Notes: generated by a model from the sequence alone, not told the origin. DNA of 20,505 nt from TA-21 sp035620895 (GCA_035620895.1 DASPFY010000025.1:1-20505); one strand, 5' to 3'. Shown: positions 7,901 to 15,148, counted from the stretch's first letter. Program-made: numbers and translations.

Positions 7901-7926
7901 ATTATAAAGTCATATATTTATAATTG
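7901..7926. promoter_or_regulatory. Bidirectional AT-rich promoter between ureA and the chaperonin
   Basis: Only 74 bases separate the two divergent ATGs. The stretch holds overlapping TATA-like runs: ATAAATATATG on the minus strand at a distance suiting ureA, and CATATATTTATAA on the plus strand about 40 bases before the chaperonin ATG. The two promoters must occupy overlapping DNA, so binding of one regulator could affect both genes. Confidence 0.5.
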
Positions 7927-7958
7927 ATCTCAAATTATCAATTCAAGATAAATTTTCC

Positions 7959-9704
7959 ATGGAGCATAAAAATATGCAGTTATTTGGTAATGGTGTAAAG
8001 AGAACATACGGTACCGAAGCTAGGAGATACAATCTGTTAGCTGCAAGATTGATTGCTGATCTTGTTAAAGGCTTTCTGGGTCCACGAGGACTTGAAAAAA
8101 TGTTCATTGATATTCTTGGTGAAATGACCGTTACTAAAGACGGAGCAACTTTTCTAAGAAAAATTGATGTTGAACACCCCGCTGCTAAGGTAATTATCGA
8201 AGCTTCCAATGCAGTGGATAATGCTGTTGGGGATGGTACTACTTCAGTAGTTGTACTTGCCGGAGCATTGGTTGAAAAAGCAGAAGAATTATTGGAAATG
8301 GGAATTTCACCACAGAGAATCTCAGATGGGTATTACAATGGATTACAGATGGCAATTGAAATTATTAGGGAAGTGGCTATAGAATCATCAAATCATGACA
8401 AAGAGATAATGAAATACCTTGCCGATACTTGTTTAAGGTCAAAAGCTGTATCCCATTTTACTCAAGAGATGATGATTCCTAATCTTGTTGTTGATGGGAT
8501 CTGTAGTATTGCCGATTTTTCAAAAAGCCATATTGAAGTAGATGATATTAAAATCGAAGAAAAAATAGGAAGTAGTTCTGAAACTGAGCTTATTCATGGA
8601 ATTGTAGTAGATAAAACAATAGATGAATCGTTGATGCCGAAATTTGTTGAAAATGCAAGGATTTTGTTGCTTGACAATGACATTCAGGATGAACGCACGA
8701 AAATTGATGCCGAAATTAGAATTTCAGATCCTTGTCAGATGGCACAATTCGTTGATAGCAAGACTCGTAATTTACTTCAAAAGACGCAATATGTAATCGA
8801 ATCTGGTGCTAATGTTATTTTTTCTCGCGGAGGAATTGATCCTCTCGCATTAAATCATTTTTCAAAGAACATGATGCTGACAGTCAGAAGAGTCAAAGAA
8901 AATGATTTGCTATGGTTAGCCAAAGCCACAGGAGCCAGAGTCGTACGAGATTTTGATACTATAAGCAGAAATGATATGGGCTATGCTGCAAAGGTGTACG
9001 AAAGAATCGTGGGTGATGACAGGATGGTTTTTGTTGATGGATGCGCTAATCCAAAGTCAATTACTTTTCTATTGCGCGCCACCTCAAAAAAGATTCTTGA
9101 TGAATTTCATCGTACAGTCCTTGATTCTATTTATGTTTTGAGAAATTTCATTATGGATCCAAAAATTGTACCTGGAGGAGGTGCGCTGGAAGCATTCGTT
9201 GCTATGGCGGTCAGAGAAAGATCGTATCTATATTCTGGTAAGGAGCAGATTGTAATCCAAAAATTTGCAGAAGCCCTTGAAGAGATTCCTCTAACAATTG
9301 CCAGGAATGCAGGGATGAATACTATAGACATAGGAACACATTTGAGAGAAAAAATCTATACTCAATCTTCGTTAAAGGAGAAGAAAAAAAGAAACAGAGA
9401 TTATAGCAAAAACAATCGTAATTGGTACGGAATCAATGCGATTGAAAGAAAAATAGACAACATGTTGAACTTGCATGTTATGGAACCTCTTATGGTAAAA
9501 GAACAGATTCTTGTTACTGCAACAGAATCTATTATTTTGCTTATGAGAGTCGATGACGTAGTTATGAAAAAGCCAGTTGATACCCATGGACATACTCATA
9601 CTCATTTGGACGGTACTACACATTATCACAAGGGAGGAGATAAACCTCATGATCATTTCGATAGATTAGGAAGACAACAGAGACCTATGCATCATTATTA
9701 CTGA
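7959..9704 (+). CDS. Thermosome-like group II chaperonin with His-rich tail
   Basis: ATP-driven protein-folding chaperonin of the thermosome/CCT family. It shows LGPRG (40-44), TKDGAT (59-64), GDGTT (91-95, nucleotide binding), the catalytic-type Asp389 in a VLDSIYVL context, PGGG (405-408), NAGMNTIDI and RVDDVV near the end. It is divergent from standard thermosomes at many positions. It is 581 residues, about 30 longer than usual. There is a Lys/Asn/Arg-rich insert near 470-488, and instead of a GGM-type tail it ends in a histidine-rich segment (residues 543-581, 10 His, with HGHTHTH). Such a tail could bind Ni, Zn or Co. It is transcribed divergently from ureABC, so a role in folding or nickel loading of urease is an attractive inference but unproven. 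It may not be the cell's main thermosome. Confidence 0.93.
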   Translation: MEHKNMQLFGNGVKRTYGTEARRYNLLAARLIADLVKGFLGPRGLEKMFIDILGEMTVTKDGATFLRKIDVEHPAAKVIIEASNAVDNAVGDGTTSVVVLAGALVEKAEELLEMGISPQRISDGYYNGLQMAIEIIREVAIESSNHDKEIMKYLADTCLRSKAVSHFTQEMMIPNLVVDGICSIADFSKSHIEVDDIKIEEKIGSSSETELIHGIVVDKTIDESLMPKFVENARILLLDNDIQDERTKIDAEIRISDPCQMAQFVDSKTRNLLQKTQYVIESGANVIFSRGGIDPLALNHFSKNMMLTVRRVKENDLLWLAKATGARVVRDFDTISRNDMGYAAKVYERIVGDDRMVFVDGCANPKSITFLLRATSKKILDEFHRTVLDSIYVLRNFIMDPKIVPGGGALEAFVAMAVRERSYLYSGKEQIVIQKFAEALEEIPLTIARNAGMNTIDIGTHLREKIYTQSSLKEKKKRNRDYSKNNRNWYGINAIERKIDNMLNLHVMEPLMVKEQILVTATESIILLMRVDDVVMKKPVDTHGHTHTHLDGTTHYHKGGDKPHDHFDRLGRQQRPMHHYY

Positions 9705-9803
9705 TCAAAATACAAGTACCTAGAAATGTATCATTCCATTTATAGCTATATTTTTTATGGTAACGTTTGTAGAAAGAGATCGGCTATCAAAGTTGGTATT
9801 AAC

Positions 9804-9833
9804 AATGATTGATAGCGTTATCAATTAATCATT
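9804..9833. terminator. Hairpin between convergent chaperonin and UreA-like genes
   Basis: AATGATTGAT pairs with ATCAATTAATCATT across a six-base loop, with two unpaired bases. It sits where two convergent genes meet and overlaps the last codons of the minus-strand gene. It may act as a bidirectional terminator. Archaeal termination usually needs only a T tract, so this is tentative. Confidence 0.35.
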
Positions 9834-10140
9834 TCGTATTCTCTAGATCAGCAGCAAGAATATAACTGATTATTAAAATAGGTTCTGTTACTGTGATGTC
9901 GAGTTTTTGTTTGCTCTCAGTATTTATGTTGAAATTAACCTTTCTCAGACTTTCTGGGACGCCAATCATGACTTGATTCGGTGTTAAGAGCTTTGAAACA
10001 TTTGTAATTATTTCATTCTTTTTCTTATGCAAATGTAATTGATTGATTACGTAATTAAGATAGATGTATAAAGCTTCATTGATGTTTATCCTCATTTTTC
10101 TGGACAGTTTATTTTTTATAGTCTTGATCGAATTCTTCAA
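9829..10140 (-). CDS. Diverged urease-gamma (UreA)-like protein, start unclear
   Basis: I align this frame with UreA over almost its full length. Residues 23 to 63 run gap-free against the UreA core, with VMIGVPE (57-63) matching the UreA V-x-x-GVPE, and KLDITVTEPI (79-88) matching KLVTVHDPI. The RDGRS segment of UreA is replaced by a Lys/His-rich stretch, and 15 extra residues follow the UreA end. The first ATG-like start available is TTG at 10140, which would cut off half of helix 1. The frame is open upstream to a TAG at 10240-10242, and that upstream part continues the UreA alignment. An ATG at 10250-10252, three bases after the ureohydrolase stop, is in another frame. So the gene either starts at a non-AUG codon or carries a frameshift. 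It is probably co-transcribed with the ureohydrolase. The function is unknown: a urease subunit variant, a decoy or assembly factor, or a decaying paralogue. Confidence 0.6.
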   Translation of the reverse strand: MKNSIKTIKNKLSRKMRININEALYIYLNYVINQLHLHKKKNEIITNVSKLLTPNQVMIGVPESLRKVNFNINTESKQKLDITVTEPILIISYILAADLENTK

Positions 10141-10255
10141 GATAATGTAGTCTGTGTTATTGTGAAATTGATAGACTCTTATAATAGGAGATGTATCAGG
10201 TTCTCCTTGTACGGTAATTGTAATTTCTATCAGAATAGTCTAACCTATCCATTAG

Positions 10256-11404
10256 TTATTTTTTGGCGTCTTTTCCATAGTTTAGTGGAGGTCTCTTTGG
10301 AGCTTTAGCCTTAGGTCCGTTACCAAAGTCATAGGTATTGCCTAGACCTCTATAGAAATTAGGCCTCACTGGTTTTCCTTCAGTCAATCCTTTCTTGGTC
10401 AGTGACAAGCCTGCCAATAACTCTACGATAAGTCTGTTTGCTAAACCAGATGTGATACCACCATTATATGAATTACCATCACTTACGTCATAATTAGGAG
10501 CTACTTCAACCAAATCAAATGCAAATCTGTCTGGATCAAATGAGGTAGAAAGAAGCCGCATCAAACGCATGCCTTCCCTTGATGTTAAACCATTTGGTTC
10601 AGGTTCTCCCGTACCCGGAGCATACGCAGGATCGAAGGTATCTATGTCCCAGCTTATATAGACAGCATCAACGTTGTCATTTGCTCTGTCCGCAGCCTCC
10701 TTTGCTATCTTGTCAATACCCAACTCTTCAACATCTAACATTGTGAACCACTGGAAATCCTGGTCAGCCATCCATTTATACAAGTCAGGTCCAGGCCAGT
10801 ATCCACGCGGTCCTATTAGAGTATAGTTTTTTCCTTTGAGACATCCAAGCTCCATTATTCTCCTAATGTGTGCACCATGATCGTACTTGAATCCAGTCAA
10901 ACCTTGTGGAGCACAATCAGCATGTGTATCAATATGAATCATTCCAATATTCTTATACTTCTTGGCAAAGGCACGTACGTTTGCAAAAGTTATTGAATGA
11001 TCGCCGCCCAACATGACAGGAATGCCGTCTAAATCTAGTACTTCTTTGACTTTATTTGTCATCCTCTTGTGGGATTCAACTACATCACCCGGAGAAATAT
11101 TTACATCGCCATAGTCAACGGTTCTAAAAACTCCAAATGGATCGACTCCTGTTTCTATGTTAAAATGCTCATATGGTGGAGAGGGAACAGTAGAGGCAGC
11201 CCTGATTGCTCGGGGACCATATCTTGCTCCTGGACGAATAGTAGTACCAAAGTCAAAAGGTTCTCCAATGATGGCTACATCCGGTCTGACGCTTTTTAGC
11301 TCTTCGTGACTTCTTATCCAAGGCAGCTTCAGAAACGTTGGAATACCCACAAAAATTGGCTCATCGTTACCTTTGTAAGAATTACCATAAAATTCCATAC
11401 CCAT
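10256..11404 (-). CDS. Ureohydrolase family enzyme (agmatinase/guanidinase-like)
   Basis: Binuclear metal hydrolase of the arginase/agmatinase family, which releases urea from guanidino compounds. Metal ligands are all visible: His136 (GGDHS), Asp159, His161 and Asp163 (DTHAD), Asp253 and Asp255 (DIDTFDP), and Glu300 (DLVEVAP). At 382 residues it is clearly longer than typical agmatinase (about 300). It has an N-terminal segment with GIPTFLKLPW (20-29) and a Pro/Lys-rich C-terminal extension. Both length and N-terminal style recall the nickel-dependent guanidine hydrolases (GdmH-type) rather than speB. The substrate (agmatine, guanidine, other) cannot be fixed by eye. Context: divergent from a sodium:solute symporter, followed at once by the UreA-like gene, and a few kilobases from ureABC, which would consume the urea. 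A second ATG is two codons downstream. Confidence 0.92.
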   Translation of the reverse strand: MGMEFYGNSYKGNDEPIFVGIPTFLKLPWIRSHEELKSVRPDVAIIGEPFDFGTTIRPGARYGPRAIRAASTVPSPPYEHFNIETGVDPFGVFRTVDYGDVNISPGDVVESHKRMTNKVKEVLDLDGIPVMLGGDHSITFANVRAFAKKYKNIGMIHIDTHADCAPQGLTGFKYDHGAHIRRIMELGCLKGKNYTLIGPRGYWPGPDLYKWMADQDFQWFTMLDVEELGIDKIAKEAADRANDNVDAVYISWDIDTFDPAYAPGTGEPEPNGLTSREGMRLMRLLSTSFDPDRFAFDLVEVAPNYDVSDGNSYNGGITSGLANRLIVELLAGLSLTKKGLTEGKPVRPNFYRGLGNTYDFGNGPKAKAPKRPPLNYGKDAKK

Positions 11405-11574
11405 ACTTAGTCCATTCTTGTAAGGTGGTATATTTTTTAAATATTTCTGAACTCAGTTGAATTTCACCAAGATAAAACTAGACATTTATTCGTGTTATCA
11501 GGGATAGAAATAATTATACCAAATTTTTTAATAGTTGTAAATTTCTCAGCTAATTCTTTACTTTCTGTTAAATC

Positions 11575-11587
11575 CTTATATATATAG
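11575..11587 (+). promoter_or_regulatory. TATA box of the symporter gene
   Basis: CTTATATATATAG is centred about 25 bases before the ATG at 11605. This predicts a leaderless transcript and decides for that ATG over the GTG at 11599. Confidence 0.6.
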
Positions 11588-11604
11588 TAAAATAACAAGT
11601 GTGG

Positions 11605-13137
11605 ATGGTATCACTTGACTGGTATGGAGTCGGTGTTATTGCATTTTTAGCTGCGTCTTTGGTCGTTGGAACATTAACCTCAAGGCTAGTAAAGAAAAGT
11701 AGTAGAAGATATATGGTTGCTGGCAAGAGTCTCCCGCTTTTTTTTGTGGGTACAATGCTAGCTGCCCAGGCAGTAGATGGTAACTCTTCTCTTGGTAATG
11801 TTTCTCTGGTGTATCAATTTGGCATTTGGGCTGGAGCTGCTATCCCTATTGGACTTGGCATATGCCTAATACTTACAGGAGCATTTTATGGTAAAAAATT
11901 GAACAAGATGTCAATGCTTACTCTTCCCGACTTTTATTACAGAAGGTTTGGAGCAGGAGCAGAAGGTATTTCAGGAGTACTTATGATGATTAGTTTTATA
12001 GTTCTTGTAGCTGGTAACTTTGCTGCCAGCGGATATATTCTTACTGCCGTATTACATATTGATTTCTTTTGGGCAATGCTTATAGCGGCACTAGTTGTGC
12101 TAGTCTACACTTTTGCTGGTGGTCTCTTTTCTTCGGCGTACACAGACATATTCCAGATTTATCTAGCAATAGGTGCATTTTGGGCGGCTTTCCTATTTTT
12201 TGCTTTAGGATTTGCAGGAGTCGATTTTGGTACTATCCTGGGTAATGCACCACCTGAGTATATTGATCTCTCGGGGCTAACTGATATTGGAAATGGGGCG
12301 CTCATTAATTGGGCAGGAATTATGGCTTTGGCGTTGGGTGACATAGTAGCGCTTGATTTTATGGAAAGAGTTTTTGCAGCAAAAGATGGAAAGACAGCAC
12401 GAAGAGGTGCATTCATGGGAGGAGGATTGACATTATTTACAGTCATTCCCACAACTATGATCGGTATAGTAGCACTATATTTCCTTCCGAATTTGGCTGA
12501 TCCATTTACAGCATATCCTGATTTGGCTATACATCACGTGCCATTTGCAATAGGTATTGCTCTATTGATGGGAGTTTTGGGGGCATCTATGTCAACAGCA
12601 AATGGAGGATTACTTGCAATATCTAGTGTTATGTCAAGGAACATTATACAACGAGACATATTGAAAAAATGGTTCAAGAGACCAGGCATGGACGATAGAA
12701 AACTATTGAGAACGACAAGGATATTTACCATTCCTATGATGGCTGCCGCATTTATTCTAGGCTATTTATTGCCTCAACCTGGTGTTTATCTCATTTTGGC
12801 CTTTGATATAGTGTTTGCTGGCGCGTGGGCTCCGCTTACTTTGGGTTTGTTTTGGAGAAAAGCAAATTTCCCAGCTGCAATCACATCTTTAGTTTTGGGA
12901 TCTGGCCTTAGATTATTATTATTCTTTGTTATCCCCTTAGAACTTGCTGGCCTTGATACAATGATACCACCAGTCGTATCGTTTGTAGCATTTATCATAG
13001 TAGCTCTAGCAACACAGAAGAAGCATCCTGGAACGGAAAGACATGGTGTTATAGAGTATGTTCCACCGGAACAAGATGTAATAGCGGGTGAGGACCTTAA
13101 AGGCTATACAAGCCCAAGTGGATTGAAATTTGCTTGA
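11605..13137 (+). CDS. Sodium:solute symporter family transporter
   Basis: A 510-residue polytopic membrane protein of the SSS family (PutP/DUR3/vSGLT fold), using a sodium or proton gradient to import small solutes. About 13 hydrophobic segments are visible. The N-terminal region has the unwound-helix type signature AQAVDGNSSLGNVSLVYQFG and MLTLPDFYYRRFG. The segment MGVLGASMSTANGGLLAISS (about 318-337) matches the SSS sodium-site helix with paired Ser/Thr. The start is placed at ATG 11605 rather than GTG 11599 because of the TATA spacing. It is divergent from the ureohydrolase, and DUR3-type urea carriers belong to this family. Import of urea, guanidine or another guanidino compound is therefore likely, but the substrate is inferred from context. 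Confidence 0.92.
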   Translation: MVSLDWYGVGVIAFLAASLVVGTLTSRLVKKSSRRYMVAGKSLPLFFVGTMLAAQAVDGNSSLGNVSLVYQFGIWAGAAIPIGLGICLILTGAFYGKKLNKMSMLTLPDFYYRRFGAGAEGISGVLMMISFIVLVAGNFAASGYILTAVLHIDFFWAMLIAALVVLVYTFAGGLFSSAYTDIFQIYLAIGAFWAAFLFFALGFAGVDFGTILGNAPPEYIDLSGLTDIGNGALINWAGIMALALGDIVALDFMERVFAAKDGKTARRGAFMGGGLTLFTVIPTTMIGIVALYFLPNLADPFTAYPDLAIHHVPFAIGIALLMGVLGASMSTANGGLLAISSVMSRNIIQRDILKKWFKRPGMDDRKLLRTTRIFTIPMMAAAFILGYLLPQPGVYLILAFDIVFAGAWAPLTLGLFWRKANFPAAITSLVLGSGLRLLLFFVIPLELAGLDTMIPPVVSFVAFIIVALATQKKHPGTERHGVIEYVPPEQDVIAGEDLKGYTSPSGLKFA

Positions 13138-13719
13138 TTGGGAGCAGGAGACCGGAATAACGAACAGGCAATTTTGAAGAGGTCGTATTATTTTTTGTTG
13201 TTCCCTAAAAAGCCACAGATAAGAAATATTGAAGATGTCAAAGAGCAAATTACCAAAATAATTTCAAGTCAACAAAAACAAATTGAGTCAAATTTAAGAA
13301 CAACCGTTTCAGAGGTGCAAAATTTTCTTTCTGAAATTTCAGAATTCAATGATAGGTGGACCAGACTCCCCACTATCTATAGAATTGCTTGGATAAGTAC
13401 CTCTGAAGATGATACTGTTGAAAATGTCACGTTTAAAGAAAATATTGAATTACCTAATGTGGATCATGATTTGGAACTCATCATGAAAATGTTAAATCAT
13501 ATTAGAGAGGAAAAAAATCTAAAGATGACCAACATGCCTTTATTTATTCATCCTGATGAAATTTCAATTGCGCAAAAGGAAGATAGATTTCCTTACAGAA
13601 ACATTAGCATTATCTCCCAAATTGCTGTAGTATTTCAGAAAGGGAGAGTAAAATATGTCGGGTTAGTTATTGATAGAAACTACCTCTTGCTCCAAGATAG
13701 ATTAATAAACATATTCTAA
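13138..13719 (+). CDS. Hypothetical protein coupled to the symporter
   Basis: A 193-codon frame opening with TTG directly after the symporter TGA (no intergenic base). No ATG occurs in the first two-thirds, so the start is uncertain; another TTG lies 12 codons in. The product is soluble and charged. It has a helix-rich N-terminal half (about 32-70, KEQITKIISSQQKQIESN) with coiled-coil tendency and a mixed C-terminal half ending VGLVIDRNYLLLQDRLINIF. I recognise no family. Position suggests co-transcription with the transporter, possibly an accessory or regulatory factor. The reading frame is too long to be chance in this AT-rich DNA. Confidence 0.6.
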   Translation: MGAGDRNNEQAILKRSYYFLLFPKKPQIRNIEDVKEQITKIISSQQKQIESNLRTTVSEVQNFLSEISEFNDRWTRLPTIYRIAWISTSEDDTVENVTFKENIELPNVDHDLELIMKMLNHIREEKNLKMTNMPLFIHPDEISIAQKEDRFPYRNISIISQIAVVFQKGRVKYVGLVIDRNYLLLQDRLINIF

Positions 13720-13869
13720 TAATTCGTTCATAATACAATGTATTGATAATTGGATGATTATTTCCTGGATTTAAGAAATGTTTTGAAAACAATATGTGAG
13801 TGATCCGGGCCATTTATAAAGACAAGGTTAAAATTCAAAGATATTTAGTATAGAATCAGTTTGTCAACT

Positions 13870-14124
13870 ATGTTATCGCTATCAAAGAAATTATCACATG
13901 AATTGTCAAATCTCGATATTGATGAGGGTGTGCGGATAGAGTCAACCAAGATTAAGAGTAGGAAGGTGTACATAAATAAGAGACCATCAGGATGTTTTGT
14001 TGCAGAGTTAGTATATTCAAATCGTATGAACATGACAGAAATTAGATTTTATGTAGACACTAGACACATAAGTAAACTAATTGATAGTATTTTTGGAAAA
14101 GAATATTCTGTTACCATTTATTGA
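13870..14124 (+). CDS. Small hypothetical protein
   Basis: An 84-residue soluble protein starting at ATG 13870; a TTG three codons earlier is the alternative. A TATA-like run lies about 20-25 bases upstream, so the mRNA may be leaderless. After an N-terminal helix (LSKKLSHELSNL) come several likely strands (VRIESTKI, KVYINK, CFVAELVYS, EIRFYVDT) and a final helix plus strand. This outlines a compact beta-rich domain. I do not recognise the family. Confidence 0.55.
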   Translation: MLSLSKKLSHELSNLDIDEGVRIESTKIKSRKVYINKRPSGCFVAELVYSNRMNMTEIRFYVDTRHISKLIDSIFGKEYSVTIY

Positions 14125-14178
14125 ATTAGAGGATTATTTAATTAAATGATGGTGGAATTTTTCTAATATATGTAGTCA

Positions 14179-14204
14179 TAATCAGTACCCTAATCAGTAC
14201 CCAA
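14179..14204. repeat. Tandem direct repeat of about 12 bases, two copies
   Basis: The stretch reads TAATCAGTACCC twice in a row, in the gap between the 84-residue gene and Alba. It could be a regulator binding site for the convergent 3' ends or chance duplication. No further copies were noticed in the window. Confidence 0.5.
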
Positions 14205-14312
14205 ATCCAAGTAAGTTGTAGTTTTAAAAGAGATCCTTGATTCCTCTGTGGCATTATTGTTCGCGGTTTATTTCTTAGCTAAACTAACTAAAATAATCTA
14301 AAATCTAAATTT

Positions 14313-14606
14313 TTATCCAGATATTTGAACTTCTATGGTTGAAACATTTCGTTCCTTGCCATCTTCAGATTGAATCATTTGTGAACCTATTTTGACATGG
14401 CCAATTTTGTATCCCATATTATCCATGCGTTTCACAATAATTTGTGCTACGTCTACTGCGCGTGTAATACTTTTTCCTCTGGCCTTTATAAGAACAGTTG
14501 GTTCATTTGCTAATTGAACCAGGGTTGCTGTCACATAGGTCATCAAAGGCTTCTTCCCTATGAAAATTTCATTACTAGCTCTCCTTGTTTCAGCCCTTGA
14601 AGACAT
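14313..14606 (-). CDS. albA: DNA/RNA-binding protein Alba
   Basis: Archaeal chromatin and RNA-binding protein. The start is placed at ATG 14606 (97 residues), because the in-frame GTG at 14624 lies at the predicted transcription start. Alba signatures: NEIFIGKKPLMTYV, where the second Lys of GKKP is the DNA-contacting (acetylatable) residue, LIKARGKSITRAVDVAQII, and the terminal strand pair. Length and motif order match the canonical Alba dimer-forming domain. Single gene with its own strong TATA box. Confidence 0.95.
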   Translation of the reverse strand: MSSRAETRRASNEIFIGKKPLMTYVTATLVQLANEPTVLIKARGKSITRAVDVAQIIVKRMDNMGYKIGHVKIGSQMIQSEDGKERNVSTIEVQISG

Positions 14607-14640
14607 GCTATAAGTGCAGATCACAAAATCCTAATTAAAG

Positions 14641-14650
14641 TGTATATAAA
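14641..14650 (-). promoter_or_regulatory. TATA box of Alba
   Basis: The minus strand reads TTTATATACA, about 40 bases before the Alba ATG. The expected start of transcription is near 14620, leaving a leader of about 14 bases. Confidence 0.6.
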
Positions 14651-14733
14651 CCCTATTAAAAAAAATATTTTTGATATACTTCGATAAGTAAACTCAGGTA
14701 AGCCAACTTCTTATACTTAATTGCTGAATTGTA

Positions 14734-14808
14734 GCTCAGGTTTCAACTCCGATACCATCAGCCGGTGAGGCACTCTGCACAGCGAGTCGTAGTCTCATCG
14801 GTGTTTAA
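14734..14808 (+). ncRNA. Putative structured small RNA, unit 1 of 3
   Basis: The unit begins at TGAATTGTAG/GCTCAGG. It contains the stem CCGGTGAG / CTCATCGG (8 bp including one G-U on the plus strand) enclosing an inner ACTC/GAGT stem with loop TGCACAGC, then a TTT run. The G-U pair would be a C-A mismatch on the other strand, so plus-strand transcription is favoured. A TATA-like CTTATACTT lies about 20-25 bases upstream. Ends are approximate. Function and family not recognised. Confidence 0.5.
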
Positions 14809-14812
14809 ACTA

Positions 14813-14821
14813 TTTTATAAT
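14813..14821 (+). promoter_or_regulatory. TATA-like box upstream of RNA unit 2
   Basis: TTTTATAAT is centred 26 bases before the G of GCCTAAAG, the proposed start of unit 2. A similar box (TATTATAGT, 14907-14915) precedes unit 3 at 27 bases. Confidence 0.4.
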
Positions 14822-14842
14822 TTAGTGTGTCATTGAATTGTA

Positions 14843-14911
14843 GCCTAAAGTCGCAACCATTTTACTGGTGGGAAACTGGCTTGCTATCTACGATTCATCC
14901 CACCAGTATTA
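14843..14911 (+). ncRNA. Putative structured small RNA, unit 2 of 3
   Basis: Begins GCCTAAAGTCGCAACC and forms a perfect 10-bp stem ACTGGTGGGA / TCCCACCAGT around a loop of about 20 bases, followed by an AT-rich run. Its stem equals that of units 1 and 3 with compensatory changes (A-U replaced by G-C, G-U replaced by G-C). The upstream TGAATTGTAG is identical to that of unit 1, 109 bases away. Confidence 0.55.
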
Positions 14912-14937
14912 TAGTATGTAGATCATAATTTTAGTAC

Positions 14938-15000
14938 GCCTAACACGTTCTCTGGTGGGATACTCCGCCATGAAAAACTCGACCCATCAGTGTTTTATCT
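14938..15000 (+). ncRNA. Putative structured small RNA, unit 3 of 3
   Basis: Begins GCCTAACACG, then the stem CTGGTGGG / CCCATCAG (8 bp, one plus-strand G-U) around a loop that starts ATACTCCGCC, followed by TGTTTTATCTTTT, a T-rich run suited to archaeal termination. It shares the GGTGGG-xx-ACT block with units 1 and 2. Confidence 0.5.
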
Positions 15001-15148
15001 TTTAGAATCGCAATATCAATCATAAATATTCATAATATTCAAATTCATTTTCAGAGTTTTAACATTTGACCTAGCAAAATGAAACCAAATCGATTTTATA
15101 CATACGAAATGTTTTAAATATGATTGATAAACATTCATTGATTTCATA

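Larger units (their letters stand above)
14651..15148. other. About 500-base non-coding region holding a three-unit hairpin array
   Basis: No open frame of useful length on either strand between the Alba promoter and the gene at 15149. The middle (about 14725-15000) contains three related hairpin units listed separately. The remainder is AT-rich, with TTTTAAATAT at 15112-15121 as a likely promoter for the next gene. Confidence 0.75.

Noticed and set aside
12159..12452. Minus-strand ORFs inside the symporter gene
   Set aside because: Pro/Ala/Asn-rich antisense shadows of transmembrane codons.
14731..14752. tRNA-like sequence (GTAGCTCAGG and a TTTCAACTCC run)
   Set aside because: Order of arms is wrong, and no acceptor stem or anticodon arm can be drawn.
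14734..15000. Integron attC sites, because units start GCCTAA/GCCTAAC like an R'' box
   Set aside because: No matching GTTRRRY box closes any unit, no integrase or cassette ORFs lie between units, and the stem sequence is elsewhere.
14725..15000. CRISPR array
   Set aside because: Units are not identical short repeats, spacing differs, and no cas gene is present.
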